From: Halomonas litopenaei
Lineage (GTDB): Bacteria; Pseudomonadota; Gammaproteobacteria; Pseudomonadales; Halomonadaceae
Direction: 5' to 3'
NCBI RefSeq assembly: GCF_003045775.1
Contig: NZ_PXNS01000001.1
Location: 1 to 64,000 of the forward strand
DNA length: 64,000 bases
The notes beneath the pieces were generated by a model. It worked only from the letters and a program-made list of their open reading frames with translations. It was not told the DNA's origin and ran no database searches. Each line of letters opens with the position of its first letter. Position 1 is the stretch's first letter. Below, one piece after another: positions 33,330-42,659 of this stretch. The translations under genes were made by a program, and so were the position numbers.

Positions 33330-34292
33330 TTATCCGGACCTGCCGCGCACGACCACCTCATGGCCGACCTCTTCCGGCTCGGTGTCGGTCAGTTCGGCGG
33401 GGAAGCCGTCGCCGAGCACCTCGACGTCGCAGGCGTCCTCGAGGCGCCGGATGATGTTGGATGACCACTCACGGGGGCCATAGCGCTCTTGGCCATCCTG
33501 AAAGATGTCGAGCAGCAGCGGCGATATCTCGAGGGGCACCTCGAGGCTTCTGGCCAGGGCGTCGAACAGGCCCACGTCCTTGAGCACCAGATCCATGGTG
33601 AAGCTGATATCGCGGCTACCGTTGAGAATGACCTGGGATTCGGTCTCGTGGACAAAGGAATTGCCCGAGGAGATACGGATGGCCTCGAAGGCGGTGTTCA
33701 TGTCCAGGCCGGCCTTGCTAGCCACGGTCAAGGCCTCGGCCACCGAACACAGGTTGGCGGTGGCGAGGTAGTTGGTCAGTACCTTGAGCATCGAGGCCGT
33801 GCCCAGAGGTCCGGTGTGCAGGACCCGACGCCCCAGGGTGGTCAGCACCGGCAACACCCGTTCAAAGGTGTCGCGATCACCGCCGGCGAAGATCGAAATG
33901 TTGCCGGTGGCGGCGCGGTGGCAGCCGCCGGAGACCGGTGTCTCCATGGCGAGGGCGCCGGTGGCGGCGACCCTGGCGGCGATGCGTACCAGTTCCTGGG
34001 CATCGGTGGTGCTCATCTCCAGCCACACCTTGCCGGCAGATAGCCCGGCGATGACCCCATCCTCGGCTTCCATTACCGCGCTGCAGGCGCGAGGAGATGG
34101 CAGGCAGGTGATGATCATGTCGCTGGCCTCGGCCACTGCTCTGGGGCTGCTGGCGGCGGCAGCGCCCTGGTCGATGAAGCGTCGAGTGATCTCGGGGTCG
34201 AGGTCGCGGATCGTGACGTGATAGCCGTTGCGCAGCAGGCTGCCGGCGAGCTTGCCGCCGACGTTGCCAAGTCCGATAAAGCCGATATTCAT
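33330..34292 (-). CDS. Beta-hydroxyacid dehydrogenase (3-hydroxyisobutyrate dehydrogenase family)
   Basis: A 320-residue NAD(P)-dependent enzyme. The N-terminal Rossmann motif is GFIGLGNVGGKLA, followed by IITCLPS, the substrate-binding TPVSGGCHRAATGN segment (DAPVSGG in typical members), and an all-helical C-terminal domain with the catalytic Lys expected in the MLKVLTNYL segment. Members reduce or oxidise 3-hydroxyisobutyrate, tartronate semialdehyde or related compounds. Its place in the cluster fits removal of a semialdehyde or hydroxyacid product, which I infer. Confidence 0.88.
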   Translation of the reverse strand: MNIGFIGLGNVGGKLAGSLLRNGYHVTIRDLDPEITRRFIDQGAAAASSPRAVAEASDMIITCLPSPRACSAVMEAEDGVIAGLSAGKVWLEMSTTDAQELVRIAARVAATGALAMETPVSGGCHRAATGNISIFAGGDRDTFERVLPVLTTLGRRVLHTGPLGTASMLKVLTNYLATANLCSVAEALTVASKAGLDMNTAFEAIRISSGNSFVHETESQVILNGSRDISFTMDLVLKDVGLFDALARSLEVPLEISPLLLDIFQDGQERYGPREWSSNIIRRLEDACDVEVLGDGFPAELTDTEPEEVGHEVVVRGRSG

Positions 34293-34450
34293 GGGATGTC
34301 ATCTCATGCCGGTGAGCCGATCACCTTGCAGTGACATCCTTGCGCGGGGGCGGATGAAGTGCTGCAGGTAGACTTCACGCTAGGCACGGCGGGGGCAGAC
34401 GACAATTCATCTTTTCTTGGTGATTGGTAACTTTGGTGAGTGAAGGCGAC

Positions 34451-35386
34451 TCAGTCCCGCTGACTCAGCAGCCAGGTGCTGAAGACCTCCACTCGCGGAT
34501 CGTCGGCCAGATGGGAGGGGTAGGCGATGCCCCATTCGCCGCTGGCGGGCTGTACCTTGCCCGCCGGGTTGATCAGCCGACCCGTCGCCAGGTCATCCTC
34601 GGCGAAGGGGCCATTGACCAGGGCGACGCCTTCACCTCGGGCGGCCATCTCGAGCGCCGCGGCCAGGGTGTCGACCTGAAGGGCGCGTGGCGGCGCGGGC
34701 CGTATGGCAGGAGGCGACTGGGTGTCGAACCAGCCCTGCCAGCTCCAGCTCTCGGTGTAGACGCTGATCAGCGGGAAGGCCTGCAGCGCCTCGGGGGATA
34801 GCGGTAACGAATGCCCCATCACCAGCGAGGGGCTGCACACAGGGGTCAGCGTCGAGGGAAACAGCGGTGTCCAGTCAAGTCGAGAGGGTAGTGGGCCATC
34901 ACGGAAGAGGATGGCGATATCGGCGTGGGCGCTGTCGAAGGTCCAGTCCAGGCTGTAGGTCTTGATCCTCAGTTCGGTCTCGGGATAGCGCTGGTGAAAT
35001 TGTGCCAGTCGTGGGGCCAGCCAGCGGATCGAGGTGGTCACATAGACCTGCACGCGCAGGGGTTCAAGGCAGGGCTGGCGACGCAGTGTTTCGGCGCCCT
35101 GGATCAGAGCTTCCATGGCGTCGCGCACGACAGGGTAGAAACGTCGACCGGACTCTGTGAGCTCGATATGCCGACCCCGGCGGGCGAACAGTTTCGTCCC
35201 CAGGCTCTGCTCCAGACGCTGTATCTGGTTGGCGATGGCGGGGTGGGAGAGGTGCAGCTCCTCGGCTGCGGCGCGCAGGCTTGATAGTCGCGCCGCGGCC
35301 TCGAATCCCTTCAGCGCACTCAAGGGCGGCAGGCGATCCAGCGGCAGCGGTGCCGCGGATGTCCGATGACGCGGGACGTCAGACAA
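34451..35386 (-). CDS. LysR family transcriptional regulator (GcvA-like)
   Basis: A 311-residue regulator. The helix-turn-helix (ALKGFEAAARLSSLRAAAEELHLSHPAIANQIQRLEQSLG) is followed by a two-lobed effector domain (VYVTTSIRWLAPRLAQFHQRYPE). The SIRWLAPRL segment is typical of the GcvA branch. The start overlaps the end of the IclR gene by 8 bp, so both regulators come from one transcript. It probably controls the adjacent dehydrogenase genes. Confidence 0.9.
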   Translation of the reverse strand: MSDVPRHRTSAAPLPLDRLPPLSALKGFEAAARLSSLRAAAEELHLSHPAIANQIQRLEQSLGTKLFARRGRHIELTESGRRFYPVVRDAMEALIQGAETLRRQPCLEPLRVQVYVTTSIRWLAPRLAQFHQRYPETELRIKTYSLDWTFDSAHADIAILFRDGPLPSRLDWTPLFPSTLTPVCSPSLVMGHSLPLSPEALQAFPLISVYTESWSWQGWFDTQSPPAIRPAPPRALQVDTLAAALEMAARGEGVALVNGPFAEDDLATGRLINPAGKVQPASGEWGIAYPSHLADDPRVEVFSTWLLSQRD

Positions 35387-36146
35387 CGCGGGACGACAGC
35401 TGGCGCGCGGCCTGCACCAGGTTCTTGGAGTAGCGGCGCGCCTCCTGGGAGCTCAGGGTGTCGCTGCTGATGGCGGCGCTGATCGCTGCGATGGGCTCGT
35501 TACGCAGGTTGAGCACCGGTGCGGCGATGCAGCTGACGCCCTGCTCAGGCGCGCCGTTGGAGGTGGCGTAACCGAGCCGATGGGCCCGCCCCAGTTCCGC
35601 CATGACGCCTTTCACTCCCTTGTTCTCGGGAGCAAGACCAAGCTCGTCGGCGAGATAGCCCTGCCAGGAGTCCTCGTCGCGCATTGCCAGGATGATCTTG
35701 CCACTGGCGGCTTCGTGCAGCGCCATGGTCTTGCCCACGTAAAGGTTGAAGTTTGCACCGCTGGCACCGTCGATCTTGGACACCACCACTACCTTGTTGC
35801 CGATGGGCACGCACAGAAAGATGGTCTTGTGGATTTCGTTTTTCAGGATTTCCGCGATCGGATAGAAGTAGGGTATCAGGCTCTGCTTGTTATAGATGGT
35901 GGAGGATATCTGGAAGATGCGTGAGCCGATGCAGTAGGACTTCTTGCGGCTTGGATCCTGGGCCACCAGCTGGTGGTGAAGCAGGGCGTTGATGACACGG
36001 TGACCGGTGGCCGGCGAAATACCGGTAGCGTCACAGATTTCCGAAAGCGTCATGGGATAGCTGGTGGCCGCCAGCAGGTCCAGGATCATGACGCTATGAT
36101 CGACCGCCGGAGCCTTGGTCTTTTCCGAGGTCCTTTCCGAATTCAT
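35379..36146 (-). CDS. IclR family transcriptional regulator
   Basis: A 255-residue regulator with an N-terminal winged helix (HSVMILDLLAATSYPMTLSEICDATGISPATGHRVINAL) and the IclR effector domain (KTMALHEAASGKIILA, GVSCIAAPVLN, PIAAISAAI). IclR proteins bind palindromes near promoters of catabolic genes and respond to pathway metabolites. It lies between the LysR gene and the GMC oxidoreductase gene. A candidate target is the palindrome upstream of the aldehyde dehydrogenase gene at 40.6 kb. Confidence 0.92.
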   Translation of the reverse strand: MNSERTSEKTKAPAVDHSVMILDLLAATSYPMTLSEICDATGISPATGHRVINALLHHQLVAQDPSRKKSYCIGSRIFQISSTIYNKQSLIPYFYPIAEILKNEIHKTIFLCVPIGNKVVVVSKIDGASGANFNLYVGKTMALHEAASGKIILAMRDEDSWQGYLADELGLAPENKGVKGVMAELGRAHRLGYATSNGAPEQGVSCIAAPVLNLRNEPIAAISAAISSDTLSSQEARRYSKNLVQAARQLSSRVV

Positions 36147-36238
36147 GATCAGCCGCGGTCTCCAAAACGCGAATGCGAGGACGAATGCAGATGACTCGTC
36201 CGGTCAGACTCAGGGGCGATGTGGCTCCTGGGCGTCGT

Positions 36239-37855
36239 TCAGATCGGGTGGTCCTGAAGGATCAGGTCGGCCCCCTTTTCCGCCACCATCATCACCGGTG
36301 CATTGAGGTTACCCGAGGTGATGTTGGGAAAGATCGAGGCGTCGATGACCCTGAGCCCGGACACGCCATGCACCCTGAGACTGCCATCGACCACCGCCTC
36401 GCGAGGGTCGGGCCCCATGGCGCAGGTACCGCACAGATGATAGATGGAGCCTGCGTTGGCGCGAAAGTACTCTAACATGCTTTGGTCATCGTGGACGGCA
36501 TCCGCCGGAGTGACCTCGGCGTCGATGACGGCACCCAGGGCCGCCGTTTCGGCCAGCGCGCGAATGAGCCGGCTGCCCTGAATGGCCTCGTCCTGATCTC
36601 GCCGGCTTCCCAGATAGTTCGGCCGGATCACCGCCGGCTCATTGGCATCGGCGCTGGCCAGCTCGATGGCGCCACGACTGTCGGGACGGCAGGAATTGAA
36701 GGCCAGCAGGAAGCCGGAGTAGGCATCCGCGGTCAGTGTCGTGTCCGGCGGTGCCGGGATGCGATAGGACAGCGGGTTGAAGTAGAGCTGGATATTGGGC
36801 ACGGGTTCGTCGGCATGGCCGCGAAAGAAGCCGCCGGCCTGGTTGACGCTCATCGCCAGCGGGCCGCTGCGATTGATCAGGTACCTCATCGTTGCCCTGG
36901 TCAGGCCGGGCAGAGAGTTGAAGTCGTCGTTCAGGGTCCGGCAGTTGGCGCGATAGAAGTAGCTGACGGCCAGGTGATCCTGCAGGTTTCGGCCCACGCC
37001 GGGCAGCTGCTGGAGCGCTGCGATCCCGTGTTGTCGCAGCTTCTCGCTGTCCCCGAGCCCCGATAGCATCAGCAGCTTTGGCGAGTCCACCGCACCGGCG
37101 CAGACGATCACCTCGCGGCGTGCGCGCAGGGTCTTCAACTGGCCTTGCTCTCGGTATTCAATGCCGCTGGCGCGACGCTGATCGTCGAACAGCACCCGTT
37201 GAACCTGGCGGACGTGCTTGAGGGTGAGATTGGAGCGCTCGAGCGCCGGCTTCAGGTAGGCGGTGTTGCTGGAATCGCGACGGCCTCGGCGGATGTTCGT
37301 CTCATAGAGGCCGGCACCTTCGATGGAGGCGCCATTGAAGTCGTCATTGAGCGGGTAGCCGAGTTCATCGGCAGCCCTGAGGTAGGACTGGCAGATCGGA
37401 TGGGCGATTTCCTTGAGCGGGGTGATGCCGATCAGTCCCTGGCTCGAGTGGAATTCGGTATCGCCCGCAGGGTGCTGCTCGAGTTTCCTGAAATAGGGCA
37501 ACAGCGCCTGGTAGCCCCACCCCGGGTTACCCGCGCGCTCCCAGTCATCGAAGTCCGATGGCTGGCCTCGCACATAGATCATGGCGTTGATCGAGCCCGA
37601 TCCTCCCTGGACCTTGCCCCGGGGTGTGTAGATCCGCCGGTTGGCCAACGCCGGCTCCTCGGCGCTGTAGTACATGTAGTTGTAGCCGGGGTGATAGTAG
37701 GTCTTGGCAAAGCCCACCGGCACCCGAAGCCAGGGGGAACTGTCACGGCCGCCGGCCTCGACGATCAGTACCTTGTGGTGTCCGCTGGCACTCAGCCGGT
37801 GGGCCAGCACGCAGCCTGCGGAACCTGCACCGACGATGATGAAGTCGTAGTCCAT
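36239..37855 (-). CDS. GMC family FAD-dependent oxidoreductase (alcohol/choline dehydrogenase-like)
   Basis: A 538-residue flavoprotein. The N-terminal dinucleotide fold FIIVGAGSAGCVLAHRLS, the GMC signature GGSGSINAMIYVRGQPSDFDDW and the second signature GAVDSPKLLMLSGLG are present. Near the C-terminus, YHLCGTCAMG and ITSGNLNAPVMMVAEKGADLIL include the catalytic His/Asn region. It oxidises an alcohol to an aldehyde and passes electrons to a quinone or oxygen. It starts 4 bp after the enolase-superfamily gene, so both belong to one operon. It is not assigned as choline dehydrogenase, because the betaine genes are not adjacent. Confidence 0.9.
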   Translation of the reverse strand: MDYDFIIVGAGSAGCVLAHRLSASGHHKVLIVEAGGRDSSPWLRVPVGFAKTYYHPGYNYMYYSAEEPALANRRIYTPRGKVQGGSGSINAMIYVRGQPSDFDDWERAGNPGWGYQALLPYFRKLEQHPAGDTEFHSSQGLIGITPLKEIAHPICQSYLRAADELGYPLNDDFNGASIEGAGLYETNIRRGRRDSSNTAYLKPALERSNLTLKHVRQVQRVLFDDQRRASGIEYREQGQLKTLRARREVIVCAGAVDSPKLLMLSGLGDSEKLRQHGIAALQQLPGVGRNLQDHLAVSYFYRANCRTLNDDFNSLPGLTRATMRYLINRSGPLAMSVNQAGGFFRGHADEPVPNIQLYFNPLSYRIPAPPDTTLTADAYSGFLLAFNSCRPDSRGAIELASADANEPAVIRPNYLGSRRDQDEAIQGSRLIRALAETAALGAVIDAEVTPADAVHDDQSMLEYFRANAGSIYHLCGTCAMGPDPREAVVDGSLRVHGVSGLRVIDASIFPNITSGNLNAPVMMVAEKGADLILQDHPI

Positions 37856-37859
37856 CGCC

Positions 37860-39095
37860 TCAGGCCTCCGGTCGGGTCTTCCAGCGGGTGCAGGACTGCT
37901 GGACGACGTCGTAGGGCGTGGCGTCCATGCTCAGGTGCAGGCGCTTGCCGGTATAGGGTGAGTGGGCCCTGACCACCGCCATGTCCAGTTCCACCCCGAG
38001 CCCCGGTCGATCGGAGGGAATGATAAAGCCGTCACTCCACTCGATCTTGGCTTCGAGCACCTCGGCGTGGAAGCCGTCCCAGGTGCCGATGCTCTCCTGG
38101 ATCAGGAAGTTGGGTGTGGTGGCGGCGAGCTGAATGCTGGCCGCCGCACCCACCGGGCCGTTGTACAGGTGGGGCGCTATCTGGGCGTAGTGGACCTCGG
38201 CCAGGGCGGCGATCTTCTTGCCTTCGAGGATGCCGCCGACCCGGCCAAGGTTCATCTGCAGGATCGAGGCGGCCTGGTGGCGCAGCAGGTCATGGAACTC
38301 GTACTTGGTGGTCAGCCGCTCACCGGTGGCCACCGGGATGGAGGTATGGTCAGCGACCCTGGCCATGGCCTCGCTCTGGCCGGGTGGCACCGGCTCCTCG
38401 AACCACAGCGGGTCAAAGGGTTCGAGGCGCTTGGCCAGGCGGATCGCCGAGGCCGGCGTCATCTGGCCGTGGGTACCGAACAGCAGGTCGCAGCCGTTGC
38501 CGACCGCCTCACGAATGCGCTGGCAGAAGGTTGCGCTCTTTTCCAGCGCCTCCAGTGACAGCATATGCCCGCAGTAGGCGGTGTAGGGGCCCGCCGGATC
38601 GAACTTGAGCGCGGTAAAGCCGAGGGCCTTCTGCTCCAGGGCGCACTCCACCGCCAGCTCGACATTGTCGTAGTCATATTCACCGCCGGGGGCCCGGGGA
38701 TAGAGATAGGTGTAGGAGCGCAGCCGATCGTGGAGCTTGCCGCCGATCAGTGCATGTACCGGCTGGCCAGCCGCCTTGCCGACGATGTCCCAGCAGGCCA
38801 TCTCGAGGCCGCTGAGCACCCCCATCATGGTCAGGTCCGGGCGCTGGGTGAAGCCGCTCGAGTAGGTCTCGCGATACAGCCGTTCCAGATGGTGGGGATC
38901 CCGTCCCTTCAGGTAGCGCTCGAACACGTCCTCGATGGCGGCGACCACCACTTGCGGGTGGAAGGTCGCCGCATAGACCTCGCCGACGCCCTCGATGCCA
39001 CAGGCTGTTCCCAGTTTGACGAAGATCCAGTACATGCCGCCGATGTGGGGCGGAGGTGTGGCGACCACATGGCTTTCACAACTGACGACTTTCAT
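37860..39095 (-). CDS. Mandelate racemase/muconate-lactonizing enzyme family dehydratase
   Basis: A 411-residue enolase-superfamily enzyme. The capping domain at 1-120 is followed by a barrel with LKFDPAG, DLLFGTHGQM, the metal-ligand run FEEPVPP, then ATGERLTTKYEF and QMNLGRVGGI. The acid-base His pair expected in sugar-acid dehydratases may include GTHGQ and APHLYNG. The pattern fits an acid-sugar (aldonate-type) dehydratase; the specific substrate cannot be read. ATG 39095 has GAGGA upstream. It is coupled to the GMC oxidoreductase gene. Confidence 0.85.
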   Translation of the reverse strand: MKVVSCESHVVATPPPHIGGMYWIFVKLGTACGIEGVGEVYAATFHPQVVVAAIEDVFERYLKGRDPHHLERLYRETYSSGFTQRPDLTMMGVLSGLEMACWDIVGKAAGQPVHALIGGKLHDRLRSYTYLYPRAPGGEYDYDNVELAVECALEQKALGFTALKFDPAGPYTAYCGHMLSLEALEKSATFCQRIREAVGNGCDLLFGTHGQMTPASAIRLAKRLEPFDPLWFEEPVPPGQSEAMARVADHTSIPVATGERLTTKYEFHDLLRHQAASILQMNLGRVGGILEGKKIAALAEVHYAQIAPHLYNGPVGAAASIQLAATTPNFLIQESIGTWDGFHAEVLEAKIEWSDGFIIPSDRPGLGVELDMAVVRAHSPYTGKRLHLSMDATPYDVVQQSCTRWKTRPEA

Positions 39096-39190
39096 GAACG
39101 GCGAGTCCTCTGAAAAGGGCAGCAAGCGGCCGACCGCCCGGCGTAGACGCGGCGGTGATGGGCTTGGGTGTGGGGTGGCGCGGGATGGCG

Positions 39191-40615
39191 TCAGTAGTTC
39201 AATACCACCAGCCGGGTCTGGGTGTAGTCCAGCATGCCGTGCTTGCCGTCGTCGCCACCGAGGCCCGAACGCTTCCAGCCGGCGTGGTAGCCCTGGTAGG
39301 GGTCCGATGGGGTGCGATTGATGTAGACCTCGCCTGCCTCGATGTTGTGGGCCACCTTCATGGCGGTGCGGTAGTTCTCGGTGAACACCACCGAGGCAAG
39401 GCCGAACTGGTGGTCGTTGGCCAGCGCCAGGGCTTCATCCACATTGGCGTAGGTCAGCACCGGCAGTACCGGGCCGAAGATCTCTTCCTGGACGATCTCC
39501 ATGTCCTGGCGGCAGTCGGTCAGCAGGGTCGGCGGGTAGAAGTGTCCGGGGCCAGGGGGAATCGCGCCGCCGGTGGCCAGGGTGGCGCCGTCGTCGATGG
39601 CACGCTCGACCATCTGGTGGACATTGAGGCGGGTGTTCTCGTTGATCAGGGGGCCCATGTGGCTGGGGTCCTCGGCACGATTGCCGAAGGTGCAGGCCTC
39701 CATGTTGTCCTTGAGCAGGGCGATGAAGGGCTCGGCGATGGACTGATGCACGTAGACTCGCTCGATGGCGGTACACAGCTGGCCGCAGTTGGTGGTCTTG
39801 GAGGCCACGATCTGACGGGCGGCCTGCTCGAGGTCGGCGTCGGGCTCGACGATGGCCGGTGACTTGCCACCCAGTTCCAGCGACGACTTGGCGATATTGA
39901 CCTGGGAGTACTCCAGCACCTTGCGGCCGGCGCCGACGCTGCCGGTGAGGGTGATCATGCCGACCCTTGGGTGAGTACACACGGCCTCGGCGGTGGCGTG
40001 GTCCATGCTCAGGATGTTGACCACCCCCGGCGGGATCTCGGCCGCCTGGACGGCCCGGGCAATTTCGAAGGCCGAACGCGGAGTGTTGTTGCTCGGGCGC
40101 ACGATCACGCTGTTGCCGGTGATCATCGCCGGTGCAATCTTGCGCAGCAGGGTGAAGACGGGGTAGTTGAAGGGAATCAGGCAGGCCACCACGCCGATCG
40201 GCTCCCGAGTGAGCAGCAGGCTCTCGTCAGGGGTGTCGCTGGGCACGATATCGCCCTCGATCCGTCGCGCCCATTCGGCGTGGTAGCGGGTGATATCGGC
40301 CGCGTATACCGCCTCGTTGGTGGCGTCCTCGAGGCTCTTGCCCGACTCTTCGGCCAGCGCCCGCCCAATGGCCTCGCGACGCTCCATCAGGGCGTCGGCC
40401 AGGCGCTGCATATGTACCGCCCGCTCGGCACTGGTCAGCCTGCGCCAGTGCTTCTGGGCCCTGGCCGCGACCTCGACAGCTTCCATCGCCTGGGCGTTGG
40501 TGGCGGCCTGTACCTCGCCCACCATCGCTCCCGTGGCGGGGCAGTAGACCGGGATCATGCTGGCCTGGGGGGCGCTGACAAAGTCGTTGTTGATGAAGTT
40601 CCCATCGGTGCTCAT
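39191..40615 (-). CDS. aldA: Aldehyde dehydrogenase, lactaldehyde/glycolaldehyde type
   Basis: A 474-residue NAD-dependent enzyme close to E. coli AldA: FINNDFV start, RRIEGDIVPSD, LTGSVGAGRK, ELGGKSP with the catalytic Glu, NCGQLCTAIERVYV with the nucleophile Cys, and the AldA-like end HAGWKRSGLGGDDGKHGMLDYTQTR. AldA oxidises lactaldehyde and glycolaldehyde to lactate and glycolate. As first gene of the minus-strand cluster it probably defines the operon promoter, which carries a palindromic site 80-95 bp upstream. The gene symbol is by similarity; the substrate is not proven. Confidence 0.85.
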   Translation of the reverse strand: MSTDGNFINNDFVSAPQASMIPVYCPATGAMVGEVQAATNAQAMEAVEVAARAQKHWRRLTSAERAVHMQRLADALMERREAIGRALAEESGKSLEDATNEAVYAADITRYHAEWARRIEGDIVPSDTPDESLLLTREPIGVVACLIPFNYPVFTLLRKIAPAMITGNSVIVRPSNNTPRSAFEIARAVQAAEIPPGVVNILSMDHATAEAVCTHPRVGMITLTGSVGAGRKVLEYSQVNIAKSSLELGGKSPAIVEPDADLEQAARQIVASKTTNCGQLCTAIERVYVHQSIAEPFIALLKDNMEACTFGNRAEDPSHMGPLINENTRLNVHQMVERAIDDGATLATGGAIPPGPGHFYPPTLLTDCRQDMEIVQEEIFGPVLPVLTYANVDEALALANDHQFGLASVVFTENYRTAMKVAHNIEAGEVYINRTPSDPYQGYHAGWKRSGLGGDDGKHGMLDYTQTRLVVLNY

Positions 40616-40674
40616 GGCTGATTCCTCGTCAAGTTCAAACCAGCCTAGGAAGCGACCATGAAGGCGTCAAGAAA

Positions 40675-40710
40675 ATTCCCTATGTAGAAATAAAATTCCG
40701 CATATGGAAT
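40675..40710 (-). promoter_or_regulatory. Candidate operator upstream of the aldA-led cluster
   Basis: Positions 40695-40710 read attccgcatatggaat, a 5-bp inverted repeat (attcc/ggaat) around a 6-base centre. A degenerate second copy, attccctatgtagaaat, lies 20 bp away at 40675-40691. The surrounding DNA is AT-rich and suits a promoter. IclR regulators bind palindromes of this size; the assignment to the IclR protein at 35.4 kb is inference. Confidence 0.5.
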
Positions 40711-40760
40711 ATATTGCGGTGTGCTGGTGCCTGTAGGCGAGCCGGCAGGAAGCCAAGACA

Positions 40761-40793
40761 GCGCCAGGTACGCGCCAGGTAAGCGCCAGGTAA
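40761..40793. repeat. 11-bp tandem repeat
   Basis: Three units of gcgccaggta plus one base, between the aldA promoter and acuI. No gene or known site is involved. Confidence 0.7.
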
Positions 40794-40868
40794 GGCCCGA
40801 GAAAGCGCCGAGGAAAGCAACATCAGGCGCCCTGCCGGCGACGGCCAGCAGGGCACGTGTCATCGGGC

Positions 40869-41849
40869 CTAGCGGGTGGCGACCACCACGCGGCCTCTGA
40901 CCTTGCCTTCCATCAGGCGCTCTGCGGTGGTGATGGCCTCGCTCAGCGGGATCTCGCTGGCGATGTCGTCGAGACGCTCTTCAGGCATCAGCTCGGCCAG
41001 GCGCTGCCAGGCTTCCAGGCGAACTTCTCTGGGCTGCATCACGCTGTCGATGCCGGCCAGGGTCACGCCGCGCAGGATGAAGGGCATCACCGTGGCGGGA
41101 AGGTCCATGCCCTGGGCCAGGCCGCAGGAGGTCACCGTGCCGCCGTAGCGGGTCGAGGCCAGCACATTGACCAGGGTGTGGCTGCCGACGCTGTCGACGG
41201 CACCCGCCCAGCGTTCCCTGGCCAGGGGCTTTCCGGGCTGTTCGAGCTCGCCGCGGTCGATGATCGAGGTGGCGCCCAGTGCCTTCAGATAGTCCGCCTC
41301 CTCGACCTTGCCGGTGGAGGCAACGACTTCGTAGCCCAGCTTGGCCAGCAGGGTGATGGCAAAGCTGCCGACGCCACCGCTGGCGCCGGTGACCAGCACC
41401 TCGCCCTGGTCCGGGGTCACCCCGTGGCGCTCCAGCGCCAGCACCGAGAGCATGGCGGTGTAGCCGGCGGTGCCGATGGCCATGGCGTTTCTGGTGCTGA
41501 AGGCTTCGGGCAGCGGGATCAGCCAGTCGCCGTTCAGCCGTGCCTTCTGGGCCAGCCCGCCCCAGTGCTTCTCGCCGACGCCCCAGCCGTTCAGGACCAC
41601 CCGGTCACCCGGCTGGAAGTCCTGGTGCTGTGAGGCTTCCACCACGCCGGCAAGGTCGATACCCGGGACCATGGGGAAGGACTTGACCACCGGGCCCTTG
41701 CCGGTGATGGCCAGCCCGTCCTTGTAGTTCAGGGTGCTGTATTCGACGTTCACGGTCACGTCGCCCTCTGGCAGGGCCTGGTCATCCAGTGACTCGATAG
41801 CGGCCTTCTGAGTGTCGCCTTCCTTGCGGATCACGATGGCGTCGAACAT
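40869..41849 (-). CDS. acuI: Acrylyl-CoA reductase (NADPH)
   Basis: A 326-residue medium-chain oxidoreductase of the YhdH/AcuI type that reduces toxic acryloyl-CoA to propionyl-CoA, as in DMSP and acrylate catabolism. It shows FDAIVIRK at the start, [41 protein letters not shown], the cofactor motif [12 protein letters not shown], and no structural zinc site. ATG 41849 has AGGAGA upstream. The operator TAGAC-N5-GTCTA lies 15 bp upstream of the start, matching one before the adjacent TetR gene. Confidence 0.9.
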   Translation of the reverse strand: MFDAIVIRKEGDTQKAAIESLDDQALPEGDVTVNVEYSTLNYKDGLAITGKGPVVKSFPMVPGIDLAGVVEASQHQDFQPGDRVVLNGWGVGEKHWGGLAQKARLNGDWLIPLPEAFSTRNAMAIGTAGYTAMLSVLALERHGVTPDQGEVLVTGASGGVGSFAITLLAKLGYEVVASTGKVEEADYLKALGATSIIDRGELEQPGKPLARERWAGAVDSVGSHTLVNVLASTRYGGTVTSCGLAQGMDLPATVMPFILRGVTLAGIDSVMQPREVRLEAWQRLAELMPEERLDDIASEIPLSEAITTAERLMEGKVRGRVVVATR

Positions 41850-41863
41850 GGCGGTCTCCTTTT

Positions 41864-41878
41864 TAGACGGTTTGTCTA
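41864..41878. promoter_or_regulatory. AcuR-type operator upstream of acuI
   Basis: The 15-mer tagac-ggttt-gtcta is a perfect 5-bp inverted repeat with a 5-base spacer, extended by AT-rich flanks. The same arms and spacing occur at 42660-42674. Confidence 0.8.
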
Positions 41879-41980
41879 TAAATTGGCGCAAGCAGTATCA
41901 GGGCGCCGTATACGACCCCGCAGGAGCGGGCTCTTGGTTCAGTGTCGGACTATTGTCAAGTCAGGTCGGCTCAGTTCAGT

Positions 41981-42649
41981 TCATGGCGACGGACGACCCT
42001 GGCGTTGGGTGTCCAGGCCCGAAAAGAAGCTGTCGGTGAACACATCGATCGGGCGCGGGCTGCGTTCCAGCCTGGCGCGCATGATGGCGCCCTCCCAGCC
42101 GATCCAGAAGGCCTCGGCCAGCCGGTCAGGGTCTCTGTCGGAGGCGATATTGCCGTGGTGGCGGGCTTCTTCCAGGCAAGCGGCGAGACGTCGTTGCCAG
42201 TCGGCGAGCGTGGCGATCAGCCGCTCGCGGTAGTCCGGTGGCAAGCCAGCCGCCTCCTGACCGAGATTGCCCACCAGACAGCCACGGCGATAGTCGTGGC
42301 GTGCCATGCCGGCCTTGGCATCGTCGACAAAGGCCTGCACGCGCTCGAGCGGTGGTCGGGAATCGTCTTGCAGATGGCGGTCGAGCTTGTCGGCAAAATA
42401 GCGGGCGTAGCGCTCGAGCACCGCCTGGCCGAAGGCTTCCTTGCTGGCAAAGTAGTGATAGAAGGACCCCTTGGGCACCCCGGCACGCTTGAGCATGCCG
42501 TCGAGTCCCGCGCTCAGAAAGCCGTGTTCGGTCAGGGTCTCGAGGCCGCTGGCGATCAGCGCCGCTCTGGCGTCGCCCTGGGTGGCGCCGACGCTGTAGT
42601 CGGTCTTCGGCGGTCGCCCCCGGCGCCTGGCTATCGTCGGATTGGTCAT
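41981..42649 (-). CDS. acuR: TetR family regulator, AcuR-like
   Basis: A 222-residue repressor. It begins with a basic arm RRRGRPPK, then the TetR helix-turn-helix (LDGMLKRAGVPKGSFYHYFASKEAFGQAV). The ligand domain has AGMARHDYRRGCLVGNLGQEAAGLPPDYRERL, which resembles my memory of Rhodobacter AcuR, the acrylate-responsive repressor of acuI. It lies upstream of acuI on the same strand, and both genes carry the same TAGAC-N5-GTCTA operator, which indicates autoregulation and control of acuI. Confidence 0.83.
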   Translation of the reverse strand: MTNPTIARRRGRPPKTDYSVGATQGDARAALIASGLETLTEHGFLSAGLDGMLKRAGVPKGSFYHYFASKEAFGQAVLERYARYFADKLDRHLQDDSRPPLERVQAFVDDAKAGMARHDYRRGCLVGNLGQEAAGLPPDYRERLIATLADWQRRLAACLEEARHHGNIASDRDPDRLAEAFWIGWEGAIMRARLERSPRPIDVFTDSFFSGLDTQRQGRPSP

Positions 42650-42659
42650 GCAATGATTT

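Noticed and set aside
36239..37855. GMC oxidoreductase as choline dehydrogenase BetA
   Set aside because: The adjacent genes are not the betaine set (betB, betI), and the neighbours point to a different alcohol.
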